A DNA stretch of 64,000 nucleotides, taken from positions 3,100,001 through 3,164,000 of the forward strand of contig NZ_CP186925.1 in assembly GCF_049562855.1 (NCBI RefSeq). Reading direction: 5' to 3'. Each line of letters starts with the position of its first letter. Position 1 is the first letter of the stretch. The DNA comes from Ruminococcus_C callidus (GTDB taxonomy: Bacteria; Bacillota; Clostridia; Oscillospirales; Ruminococcaceae). Positions 25,278 to 33,448 of this stretch are shown piece after piece. A program made the position numbers and the translations under genes. The notes beneath the pieces are model-generated. The model worked only from the letters and a program-made list of their open reading frames with translations, made no database searches and was not told where the DNA came from.

Positions 25278-26222
25278 TTAGTCGTGTGCGTTGCCCAGGA
25301 ATGCCGCACCGATAATGCCGGCATCATTGCCCAGCTTCGCAATCACGATCTCGGTATTCTTTGCGGAGTTGCGGGTGTAGACTTCCTTCTTGACGATCTC
25401 CTTCATGGGAACCAGCAGCGGATCGCCCTCGTTGCACACGCCGCCGCCAATGCACAGAATGTCCGGCTGGAAAATGTTAATGGTGTTGGTGATACCAGCT
25501 GCCAGATACTTGATGTAATCGTCAACCACCTGCTTTGCGGTAGCATCGCCGGCACGCATGTAGTTGAACGCAGTCCGTGCGGAAATACGTTCCTCGTCCT
25601 TCATGGCACTTTCCGGATTGGCCGCCAGTGCCTCCTTGGTCATGCGAACCAGACCGGTTGCAGAGGAGTATACCTCGAAGCAGCCCTTTCTGCCGCAGGT
25701 ACACTGCGGACCGTCTACGGAAATGACAGTGTGACCAACTTCTGCACCGCCGAAGTTGGAGCCGCTGTAGATCTTGCCGTCAATGACGATGCCGGCACCT
25801 ACGCCGGTACCCAGTGTGATGCAAACTGCATTCTTGGCACCCTTTGCAGCACCGGCAACATATTCGCCGTATGCAGCAGCGTTGGCATCGTTTTCAATAA
25901 AGGTGGGCTTGCCCAGTGCAGTTTCCAGATACTTCACCATGGGAGTGTTATTGAAGCCCAGATTGTTGGAATATTCGATCACGCCGGTGGCACTGTTGGC
26001 AACGCCCGGTGTGCCTACGCCGATCCACTCGATGTCCGCCATGGTCAGGCCAGCCTTTTCCGCAGCTTCCTGCGAAACCTTTGCCATATCCGCAGCGATT
26101 TCTTCTTCCGGACGGGGCAGATTGGTCTTGACGCTTGCCTTTGCCAGAATCTCATAACTTTCGTTGACTACGCCGGCAACAATATTTGTGCCGCCCAGAT
26201 CAATACCAATGTAATACTTCAT
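25278..26222 (-). CDS. ROK-family glucokinase / sugar kinase
   Basis: 314 residues. ATP-binding IGIDLGGTNIVAGVV at the N terminus, a DXGXT-type second motif (VCITLGTGVGAGIVI), and the ROK zinc signature CTCGRKGCFEVYSS near residue 170-185, with the preceding EVGH providing substrate contact. Bacillota glucokinases belong to this group, so glucose 6-phosphorylation is the best guess; mannose or other hexoses remain possible, particularly given the mannose-6-phosphate isomerase gene just upstream. ATG 26222 follows GAGGAGG; last gene of the operon. Confidence 0.9.
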   Translation of the reverse strand: MKYYIGIDLGGTNIVAGVVNESYEILAKASVKTNLPRPEEEIAADMAKVSQEAAEKAGLTMADIEWIGVGTPGVANSATGVIEYSNNLGFNNTPMVKYLETALGKPTFIENDANAAAYGEYVAGAAKGAKNAVCITLGTGVGAGIVIDGKIYSGSNFGGAEVGHTVISVDGPQCTCGRKGCFEVYSSATGLVRMTKEALAANPESAMKDEERISARTAFNYMRAGDATAKQVVDDYIKYLAAGITNTINIFQPDILCIGGGVCNEGDPLLVPMKEIVKKEVYTRNSAKNTEIVIAKLGNDAGIIGAAFLGNAHD

Positions 26223-26264
26223 ATATGTTTCCTCCTCAATATGCAAATCCATCATGTGGAATTG

Positions 26265-27242
26265 TCAACTCAATTTTTCGTCCACGCGGGTAACCACGTA
26301 CTGTACGCTTTCGCCGGTCACGGTATAGGCTCCCAGTCCGGCAGGCAGCAGCACACTGCTGCCCTTTTTCACCGGATAGCTGCCGGATTCTGTTTGCAGA
26401 GTGGCTTCTCCCGACAGGAACAGCAGGTGGTGGAACGATTCTGTCCCTACGGTAAATGCAACCGTGCCGTGCACAGTCACCACGTCTGAAGCGAAATACT
26501 TGCACGCTTCCAGCTTCCGCACCGTGCCGCCGGAAACCGCCTCCGCAGGATACTGCACCGTGGGGGCAATGGGACGAAGATTGGTCACGTCCAGAGCTTT
26601 TTCAATGTGCAGCGGACGCAGCTTGCCGTCTGCTCCCCGTCTGCCGTAGTCGTAGACACGGTAAGTGGTGTTGGAGTTCTGCTGGATCTCTGCCAGCAGG
26701 ATCCCCGCACCAATGGCGTGCAGCGTACCGGAGGGGATAAAGTACAGTTCCCCCGGCTTGACCTCCACCCGATTGAGAATCTCTGTCAAGGTCTGGTCGT
26801 GGATCCGCTGTTCGAATTCCGCCTTGGTCACTTCCTGTTTCAGTCCGTAGTACAGGGCAGCGTGGGGAGCCGCATCTACGATGTACCACATTTCCGTCTT
26901 GCCGGCTTCTCCCTCCACCCGCATGGCGTAGTCGTCATCGGGGTGCACCTGAATGGACAAGTCCTGTTTGGCATCGATCAGCTTGATCAGCACCGGCACA
27001 GTGGTACAGTCCGCACAGTTGGTGCCGAGGAATGCGGTGCCGTTCTTGTCCAGATATTCCCGCAGGTTCAGCCCTGCATCACTGCCGGAAGTGAGTATGC
27101 TGCTGCCGTCCTTGTGGCAGGCGAGTTCCCAGCTTTCAGCGATCTTGTCAGCATCGCTTTCCTTGCCGAATTCCTCCCGCAGGCGATTGCCGCCCCAGAG
27201 GTAGTCCTTACAGATTCCCTGCAAAAAAATTGGTTCTGTCAT
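26265..27242 (-). CDS. manA: Mannose-6-phosphate isomerase, class I
   Basis: 325 residues, the short Bacillota type. Zinc ligands are visible in SIQVHPDD (Gln, His), EMWYI (Glu) and the later GTLHAIG (His). Cupin fold. Interconverts mannose 6-phosphate and fructose 6-phosphate, channelling mannose from hemicellulose or mannan into glycolysis, or supplying mannose for cell-surface glycans. It starts 12 bp after the GH25 gene and is followed after 42 bp by the ROK kinase. Confidence 0.95.
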   Translation of the reverse strand: MTEPIFLQGICKDYLWGGNRLREEFGKESDADKIAESWELACHKDGSSILTSGSDAGLNLREYLDKNGTAFLGTNCADCTTVPVLIKLIDAKQDLSIQVHPDDDYAMRVEGEAGKTEMWYIVDAAPHAALYYGLKQEVTKAEFEQRIHDQTLTEILNRVEVKPGELYFIPSGTLHAIGAGILLAEIQQNSNTTYRVYDYGRRGADGKLRPLHIEKALDVTNLRPIAPTVQYPAEAVSGGTVRKLEACKYFASDVVTVHGTVAFTVGTESFHHLLFLSGEATLQTESGSYPVKKGSSVLLPAGLGAYTVTGESVQYVVTRVDEKLS

Positions 27243-27254
27243 AATAGTTCCTTT

Positions 27255-28031
27255 CTAAAATGCCTGTAAGCCGAACTGCTGCCGGAATTCGTCCATGCTT
27301 CCGGCGTAGACGTTCAGGTCAATATGGGTCTGATAGCCGTCATAGCCCTCCAGTTCGCCGGAATCGGTATACTGCCAGAATGTCCAGTCGAAATAGGGCT
27401 TATAATAGTAGTTGCTGATCCAGATGGGATAGTCCGCTGCAAACGATTTCACATATGCCCGATAGGTGTTGGGGGCGGCGTAGAGAATGGGCTTTACACC
27501 ATAGTGTGCTTCCAGCAGATCCAGCATTTCCTGTAGATTCTGCCTTGCGGTGCCGGTGTCCGGCATGCTGCCGCCCAGCGACTCGTACAATTCCACGTCG
27601 ATCACCGGCGGCAGGGTGTTTTCCGTCACCGGCACTGTGCGGATAAAGTTTTCCGCCTGCTCCCTTCCCGTGTCCTCAAACCGGAAAAAGTGATATGCCC
27701 CCACGTAGATCTTCGCCGCCTGTGCTGTCTGCCAGTTCTGTGCAAACTGGCTGTCGTTGTGGTCAACGCCCTCGGTCGCCTTGATAAAGCAGAAGTCCAC
27801 GCCCTGTGATGCCAGCACGTCCCAGTCGATATTGCCCTGATAGTAGGACAGATCAACTCCACGCACCGGATAATCCTGTTTGCTGGGAACATCTGCCGCC
27901 TGTCTGCCGGTGCTGGTCAGATAGATATGCAGCAGCCTTGTGCCGCCGATGCCGGCAAACACCAGCCCCACCAGCAACAGCAAGGTCATGAGCCAGCGAA
28001 AAATGTATTTTCCATAATGTCTTTTTTTCAC
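27255..28031 (-). CDS. Membrane-anchored GH25 muramidase
   Basis: 258 residues. N-terminal membrane anchor (WLMTLLLLVGLVFAGIGG), then a GH25 (Chalaropsis-type lysozyme) domain: GVDLSYYQGNIDWD, FIKATEGVDHND, GAYHFFRF and the DVEL motif with the catalytic Asp/Glu pair (PPVIDVEL). It cleaves N-acetylmuramic acid bonds of peptidoglycan outside the membrane. The start overlaps the end of the GH74 gene by 4 nt, so the pair is translationally coupled, an unexpected partnership for a plant-polysaccharide enzyme. Confidence 0.92.
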   Translation of the reverse strand: MKKRHYGKYIFRWLMTLLLLVGLVFAGIGGTRLLHIYLTSTGRQAADVPSKQDYPVRGVDLSYYQGNIDWDVLASQGVDFCFIKATEGVDHNDSQFAQNWQTAQAAKIYVGAYHFFRFEDTGREQAENFIRTVPVTENTLPPVIDVELYESLGGSMPDTGTARQNLQEMLDLLEAHYGVKPILYAAPNTYRAYVKSFAADYPIWISNYYYKPYFDWTFWQYTDSGELEGYDGYQTHIDLNVYAGSMDEFRQQFGLQAF

Positions 28032-30220
28032 GAAGCAATATCACCCATTACGATTCCCCGTCCGTCTGTGCAGAAGTACACTCTGCCGTAGACATTGCTG
28101 TCACCGGTGATGTACTTGGGGTTCAGGTTTCCGAACTTATGCTGCTCGTCGTTGATTCTTATCCAGCTTTTGCCCTTGTCCTCCGAGCGATAGATGCCGT
28201 AGCCGTTTTCGCCGTCGTCGCCCTCGGCATAGATCACCGGATAGCTGTCTTCCTCTTTGCCCTTGCCGAAGCCGATGCTGTCCACGGTGGGCAGGGTCTT
28301 TACAGTCTGGAAGCTTTCGCCGCCGTCCTCCGTGTACATGATCATGGTGCTGCTGGAGATCCAGACGTTGCCCTCCTGCCCGAACACCGCCACCGGTTCG
28401 GCAGAATCTGCCACCATCTGTCCCGTGGATTCGAAAGTCACGCCGCCGTCCCTGGACACGTAGAACAGCCCGTCACAGGTGGCATAGAACACCTTCGGGT
28501 TCACCCGATCGGCGGCAATTTTGGCGTTAAAGCCCAGTCCTTCCACATAGTACCACGTTTTTCCGAGGTCAGTGGTCACATAGGGCTTTCCGGAAATGCT
28601 GTTGGGCACCCAGATCGTGGAGCTGCCGTCCGCGGACATCGCCACCTGTCCGCCAATGGCGGGGTCGGGCTTGTGCTTTACGGTTTCCCATGTGGCACCG
28701 CCGTCCTGCGTGAAATTGATCGTGGTGGTCTTTTCCTCGCTGAGGTATACCGCCGTGTTGGGGTTCTGGAATGCCACATCTAAATCTGTGGGCTTGCCGT
28801 TTTTCATGAAGTGGGCATCATCGGGGCACTGTGTCACGTCCTTGTGGGCAAAGCCGGTCAGATCGCCCATAATGGAATACAGCTGGGGCGAATCGTCCTT
28901 GCTGGGCGGTGCCAGCATTTTGAACACTGCCGTTTCTTCCAGCCCGTAGGCATCAAAGGCAATGGTCACCGGCTCTGTGCCGATCTTCGTCATATTCTGG
29001 GTGGAATAGATCGTTGCACCGGTGCCGTACATCACCTCGTCAGAATTGAACGGGTTGATGTTGACATCTGCCACCCACCAGCCGGTTTTCGCCTGATTTT
29101 CACCTCTGCCCCAGTCCAGCCATTCCGCCTGTGCAGTGTCCATCTGGTAGTGGTTTTCCTTGGTGTTCAGGTTGAACAGTCCGCTCCAGCTGTCACCGCC
29201 GTCGGTGGTGTAGTACAGATTGTCGCCGTTGTCCGACCACCAGCCCAGCGTGGAAACCACCACCGTATCCGGATTCCGGGCATCTACGGAAATGCCGCCG
29301 AAGCCGCCCTGTCTGCCGTCGTTCAGATCAGGCGTAATATCCGTGAAGCTGTCCGACTGGGTATCGTACACATAGACTGCCCCAGCCGTGGGGGACAGAT
29401 TCGGACCGCAATTGTCAGAGTACGCCAGATACAGCTTTCCGCTGTTGGAGAATGCAGCATGCAGCGGGTACATGCCTGCCGCATTGGCAGCCAGTGCTGT
29501 CCAGCTGTCGCCGCCGTCTGTGCTTTTATAAATGCAGGTGCCGTCTGTCATTGCCACGCCAACGTACATGTCGCCGGAAGTCGGATCAAAAGTCACCCAC
29601 AGAATGCCGATACTGTTGCTCTCCTGTTTATAGTCGCCCTTTTCCGGAAAAGAGGTGACCTCTTCCCAGTTCTTGCCGTAGTCGGTGGTTTTCCACAGAC
29701 CGCTGTCACGGCTGCCGAACCAGACTTCCTTGTTGTTATTGGGGTTGACGCACATGCGTTCGCCGCAGCCCCGTCCGGACTGGTTGCCGCCGCAGCTGAA
29801 CGGAGCATCAAAGCGTGTCCATGTTTCGCCGTAATCGTCCGAGGCAAACAGTGCCGCATCATCGCTCATATACGTGCCGCCGGCAAAATAAACGCGGTTC
29901 GGCTCCACCGGATCGGTCGCCATACTCTCGATCCCGATATAGCCCCATTCGTCCGCCCCCAGAAAGTCCGTCAGCGGTTCCCAGTCAGTGTCCTTTTTCC
30001 GGCGGTACAGTCCGCCGATGTCTGTGCGGGCATAGACCAACCCTTCTTCCTTGGGGTTATACTCCATGCCGGTGACATATCCGCCGCCGCCAATGGCAAC
30101 ATTGCTCCATGTGTAGTCTGCCTTGGCAGTTTTGGAGCCGTCCGCGGCACAGCCGGTGCCGATGCCGCAGAGGATAACTCCGCTCAGCAAAACGGCTGTG
30201 AACCGTCCTTGTTTGTTCAT
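28028..30220 (-). CDS. GH74 xyloglucanase-type lipoprotein
   Basis: 730 residues. Signal peptide ending CGIGTGC (Cys24, lipobox-like), then the GH74 double seven-bladed propeller: YTWSNVAIGGGGYVTGMEYN, YARTDIGGLYR with the presumed catalytic D67, many DxGxxW blades (DYGETW, DYGKNW, DGGDSW), and the second Asp in SIMGDLTGF (about residue 451). GH74 enzymes are endo-xyloglucanases. Unlike most cellulosomal GH74 enzymes it lacks a dockerin and seems to be held on the cell membrane. ATG 30220 follows GGAGGAC. First gene of the GH74-GH25-manA-ROK operon. Confidence 0.9.
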   Translation of the reverse strand: MNKQGRFTAVLLSGVILCGIGTGCAADGSKTAKADYTWSNVAIGGGGYVTGMEYNPKEEGLVYARTDIGGLYRRKKDTDWEPLTDFLGADEWGYIGIESMATDPVEPNRVYFAGGTYMSDDAALFASDDYGETWTRFDAPFSCGGNQSGRGCGERMCVNPNNNKEVWFGSRDSGLWKTTDYGKNWEEVTSFPEKGDYKQESNSIGILWVTFDPTSGDMYVGVAMTDGTCIYKSTDGGDSWTALAANAAGMYPLHAAFSNSGKLYLAYSDNCGPNLSPTAGAVYVYDTQSDSFTDITPDLNDGRQGGFGGISVDARNPDTVVVSTLGWWSDNGDNLYYTTDGGDSWSGLFNLNTKENHYQMDTAQAEWLDWGRGENQAKTGWWVADVNINPFNSDEVMYGTGATIYSTQNMTKIGTEPVTIAFDAYGLEETAVFKMLAPPSKDDSPQLYSIMGDLTGFAHKDVTQCPDDAHFMKNGKPTDLDVAFQNPNTAVYLSEEKTTTINFTQDGGATWETVKHKPDPAIGGQVAMSADGSSTIWVPNSISGKPYVTTDLGKTWYYVEGLGFNAKIAADRVNPKVFYATCDGLFYVSRDGGVTFESTGQMVADSAEPVAVFGQEGNVWISSSTMIMYTEDGGESFQTVKTLPTVDSIGFGKGKEEDSYPVIYAEGDDGENGYGIYRSEDKGKSWIRINDEQHKFGNLNPKYITGDSNVYGRVYFCTDGRGIVMGDIAS

Positions 30221-30274
30221 GTATGTGTCCTCCGTATTCCGTGCAGGGGATACTGCAAAAATTTCCTACTTCTT

Positions 30275-30303
30275 ATGATACCCGAAAACGGCAGATTAGT
30301 CAA
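30275..30303 (-). promoter_or_regulatory. Promoter of the GH74 operon
   Basis: Minus strand TTGACT (30303-30298), 17-bp spacer, TATCAT (30280-30275), 54 bp before the start codon. Confidence 0.8.
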
Positions 30304-30356
30304 TAGGACGAGGAAAATTTTCACGCAAATCCTTTCACGCAAATCCATTGTTGAAA

Positions 30357-30911
30357 TTATCCCCGCAGTACCGGCAGCGGCGTTCCCTCGTGGCTGCCGA
30401 TATGCTTTTCCAGCCACACCATGTGATACCACCGTCCGAATTTATAGCCGCACTGGTGGAATTCGCCCACCATGCGATACCCCAGTTTTTCATGGAAACA
30501 AATGCTGTCCCGTGTGAGGTAGGGGTCATTTTCCCCTATGGGACAGGCAACGCAGGCGTTCATGTTGAGGAAATGCCGTCGCCGTAATTCCTGTTCCAGT
30601 GCATCGTGGAGCAGTCTGCCAATACCCTGTCGCTTCCGGTGCTGTTCCACATAGATAGACGTTTCCACAGACCAGTCATAGGCAGCACGTTCGTGGAATT
30701 TTCCGGCGTAGGCGTACCCTACCGGCACGCCGTCCTGTTCTGCCACCAGATAGGGGTAGTTTTGCAGGGTGTCCACAATACGGCGGGTGAATTCCGCCTC
30801 TGCGGGAACATCGTACTCGAATGTAATGGCAGTTTGCTCCACATAAGGGGCATAAATGGCGAGCAGTGCCGGTGCATCTGCCGGCACTGCCGCACGAATC
30901 TGGATCGGCAT
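30357..30911 (-). CDS. GNAT acetyltransferase, phosphinothricin acetyltransferase-like
   Basis: 184 residues. IRAAVPADAPALLAIYAPYVEQTAITFE at the N terminus and the acetyl-CoA-binding VEQHRKRQGIGRLLHDALEQE near residue 95 (Q/RxxGxG/A). This branch includes phosphinothricin and methionine sulfoximine N-acetyltransferases, but most members act on unknown amines. ATG 30911 follows AAGGGAGGA. It stands alone between terminators. Confidence 0.88.
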   Translation of the reverse strand: MPIQIRAAVPADAPALLAIYAPYVEQTAITFEYDVPAEAEFTRRIVDTLQNYPYLVAEQDGVPVGYAYAGKFHERAAYDWSVETSIYVEQHRKRQGIGRLLHDALEQELRRRHFLNMNACVACPIGENDPYLTRDSICFHEKLGYRMVGEFHQCGYKFGRWYHMVWLEKHIGSHEGTPLPVLRG

Positions 30912-30996
30912 GATGATTCCTCCCTTGATGATTCTTTGTTTAGGGTACACCTTTTTGAGGAAGTTGTCAAGACCTGCGGTGATTTTTCGTCCTACG

Positions 30997-31040
30997 AAAA
31001 AACAACCCCCGACGATTGGATTCCGCCGAGGGTTGTTTTC
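30997..31040. terminator. purB terminator
   Basis: AAAACAACCC (30999-31008) pairs with GGGTTGTTTT (31030-31039), with additional CG pairs inside; A- and T-rich on both ends. Confidence 0.8.
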
Positions 31041-31057
31041 TATGGGATACGCAAGAA

Positions 31058-31091
31058 TAAAGCCGTCAGACGGGCTTTATGTAGTGTTTCC
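31058..31091 (-). mobile_element. MITE half-relic directly after the purB stop
   Basis: On the minus strand from 31091, GGAAACACTACATAAAGCCC and the hairpin AAAGCCCGTCTGACGGCTTT match the end of the MITE at 56260-56432. It begins at the base after the purB TAA and now looks like a terminator stem. Confidence 0.65.
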
Positions 31092-32528
31092 TTAGTTCTT
31101 CATCTCGAAGTGTTCGCCCAGAATATCCTTGTTTGCGTCCAGAATGGGCTGAATGCACTCTGCCACGAATTCTTCGGTCTGCTGTTCGCTGCGGCCGGTG
31201 AAGTTTTCCGGCTTCAGGATCTTGTCCAGATCTTCCTTGGTAATCATGAATGCCGGATCTGCCAGCAACATATCGCACAGGTCGTTGTCCAGACCTTCTT
31301 CCTTGACGTGCTTGCCGGCGATCATGGAATACTGACGGATCTTTTCGTGGAGTTCCTGACGGTTGCCGCCCTTTTCCACAGCGTCCATCATAATATTTTC
31401 GGTTGCCATGAACGGCAGTTCCCGCATGATCCGCTGACGGATCATCTTCGGATATACCACCAGACCGTCGGTAACATTCAGCATGATGTTCAGGATCGCA
31501 TCGACTGCCAGAAATGCCTCCGGTACGGAAACACGCTTATTGGCAGAGTCGTCCAGTGTCCGCTCGAACCACTGGGTACCTGCGGTAAATGCCGGATTCA
31601 GGCTGTCGATCATCACGTAGCGAGCCAGAGAAGTGATACGCTCGCAACGCATGGGGTTCCGCTTGTATGCCATTGCAGAGGAACCGATCTGAGTCTTTTC
31701 AAAAGGTTCTTCCATTTCCTTGAAGCTCTGGAGCAGACGCATATCGTTGGAGAACTTGCTGCAGGACTGTGCAATGCCGCTAAGGGTTGCCAGAATCTGC
31801 GAGTCGATCTTTCTGGAATAAGTCTGACCGGAAACCGGAACAACGCCGTTGAAGCCCATTTCCTTGGCAATCTTGGCTTCCAGTTCCTTGACCTTATCGG
31901 TATCGCCCTTGAACAGTTCCATGAAAGAAGCCTGTGTACCGGTGGTACCCTTGGAGCCCAGCAGCTTCAGGTTTGCGATACGGTATTCCAGTTCATTGAA
32001 GTCCATGAGCAGTTCGTTCATCCACAGTGTAGCACGCTTGCCCACTGTAGTCAGCTGTGCCGGCTGGAGGTGGGTATATGCCAGAGCCGGCATGCCCTTA
32101 TATTCCATGGCGAAGTGAGCGAGATTTGCCAGCACGTTAATCATCTTGCGGCGAACGATCTCCAGAGCGTCACGCATCACGATAATGTCTGTATTATCGC
32201 CGACATAGCAGGAAGTTGCACCCAGATGAATGATGCCGGCAGCCTTGGGGCAGACCTGACCGTATGCATACACGTGGGACATGACATCGTGCCGGCGGCG
32301 TTTTTCTTCTGCTTCTGCCACGTCATAGTCAATGTTGTCGATATTGGCTTCCAGTTCGTCCACCTGCTCCTGTGTCACGGGCAGACCGAGTTCCATTTCT
32401 GCCCGAGCCAGAGCCACCCAAAGGCGACGCCATGTGGAGAACTTCTTGTCAGCGGAGAAAACGTGCTGCATTTCCTCGCTGGCATAGCGGGTGCAGAACG
32501 GGCTTTCATAACTTGTGGTATTACGCAT
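31092..32528 (-). CDS. purB: Adenylosuccinate lyase
   Basis: 478 residues. The fumarase/aspartase-superfamily signature appears as SSAMAYKRNPMRCER (about residue 290), with TSCYVGDNTD and TGTQASF upstream. Catalyses two steps of purine synthesis (SAICAR to AICAR, and adenylosuccinate to AMP). ATG 32528 lies 9 nt after AAAGAGG; a longer frame to 32609 runs through the promoter and is rejected. Monocistronic. Confidence 0.96.
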   Translation of the reverse strand: MRNTTSYESPFCTRYASEEMQHVFSADKKFSTWRRLWVALARAEMELGLPVTQEQVDELEANIDNIDYDVAEAEEKRRRHDVMSHVYAYGQVCPKAAGIIHLGATSCYVGDNTDIIVMRDALEIVRRKMINVLANLAHFAMEYKGMPALAYTHLQPAQLTTVGKRATLWMNELLMDFNELEYRIANLKLLGSKGTTGTQASFMELFKGDTDKVKELEAKIAKEMGFNGVVPVSGQTYSRKIDSQILATLSGIAQSCSKFSNDMRLLQSFKEMEEPFEKTQIGSSAMAYKRNPMRCERITSLARYVMIDSLNPAFTAGTQWFERTLDDSANKRVSVPEAFLAVDAILNIMLNVTDGLVVYPKMIRQRIMRELPFMATENIMMDAVEKGGNRQELHEKIRQYSMIAGKHVKEEGLDNDLCDMLLADPAFMITKEDLDKILKPENFTGRSEQQTEEFVAECIQPILDANKDILGEHFEMKN

Positions 32529-32580
32529 CTTTTTGTACCTCTTTCTTTTGGAATCCATTGACGGAATCACTTCTGATTCT

Positions 32581-32609
32581 ATTATAGCATATTTCGACAA
32601 CCTTGGCAA
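32581..32609 (-). promoter_or_regulatory. Promoter of purB
   Basis: Minus strand TTGCCA (32609-32604), 17-bp spacer, perfect TATAAT (32586-32581). No purine riboswitch is recognisable in the 52-nt leader. Confidence 0.8.
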
Positions 32610-32618
32610 GAGGGGCGG

Positions 32619-33290
32619 GCGGCGGCGAGTCGCCGCTGACCTTACGCCCCAATTTCAAGTGTGAAAAGGGTAGTGTTACGGCGGCGGCAGCCGCCTGTTC
32701 GCCCCGCCGGGGGAGTTTTGTTGACAAAAATTTACAAGACAAAAAAGCCTCCCCTAAAAAGGGAAGGGAACCGCCATTAGGCGGTGAAGGGGTTTCCGCA
32801 TAAATACAGCGGCGGGTCAGCCCGTCGCTCAGCGGTAATGGCGACGGCAGACTTGCCCAAGGATAGCAAGCCGCCGCTGACCTTACGCCCCAATTTCAAC
32901 TGTAAAAAGGGTAGTGTTACGGCGGCGGCAGCCGCCTGTTCGCCCCGCCGGGGGAGTTTTGTTGATCGAAAATGTTATATCTTCGGGTGATATTGGAATC
33001 TTACAGTACAAGTGGAACGCGAACTCTTTTCTTTTTTTGCTTCTTTTTTCTTTTCAGCAAAGAAAAAAAGAAGCGTAACTCCTTGTGAAATCGGTTGTAC
33101 ATGAAAGATGATAAACAAATAAACTTGCAAACGCCGTATGAAATAAAGTCGCCCACCTACACCAGAAAACACTTGAATATCAACATTACCGATACAGGCA
33201 AAGGCAACAGCCGGCGTTGGCAAGCCCCAGGCGGACAGCGAGGTACGAGCGAATTTCGCCGGACGGTTTTGACATGGCTGCACTAGAAGT
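32619..33290. repeat. Modular non-coding repeat block, copy B
   Basis: Shares modules in order with 13074-13630. The first module (CGCCGCTGACCTTACGCCCC) appears twice, at about 32628 and 32874. The polypyrimidine hairpin near 33037-33074 and the terminal module ending near GGTACGAGCGAATTTC are present. A REP-like palindrome with CCGCCATTAGGCGG lies within (about 32735-32800). Together with the next entries it fills the 920-bp gap before the adhesin gene; no gene is seen. Confidence 0.7.
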
Positions 33291-33299
33291 TACGCTTTA

Positions 33300-33358
33300 C
33301 GGAGGAACCCCTCCACCGCCTAACGGCGGTTCCCCTCCCCTTTCAGGGGAGGCTATAC
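33300..33358. repeat. REP-like palindromic repeat
   Basis: CCGCCTAACGGCGG followed by CCCCTCCCCTTTCAGGGGAGG, the same kind of short palindrome as at 13680-13810. Confidence 0.6.
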
Positions 33359-33363
33359 TGCCC

Positions 33364-33408
33364 AAAAACAAACCCGCCCCGACAGAAGTACCTGTCGGGG
33401 CGGGTTTT
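33364..33408. terminator. Terminator of the giant adhesin gene
   Basis: AAACCCGCCCCGACAG (33370-33385) pairs perfectly with CTGTCGGGGCGGGTTT (33392-33407). On the minus strand the stem is followed by GTTTTTG. Confidence 0.9.
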
Positions 33409-33448
33409 GCGGCATCAGAACAATTTCACCTGTTCCGTTACAGCCGGT

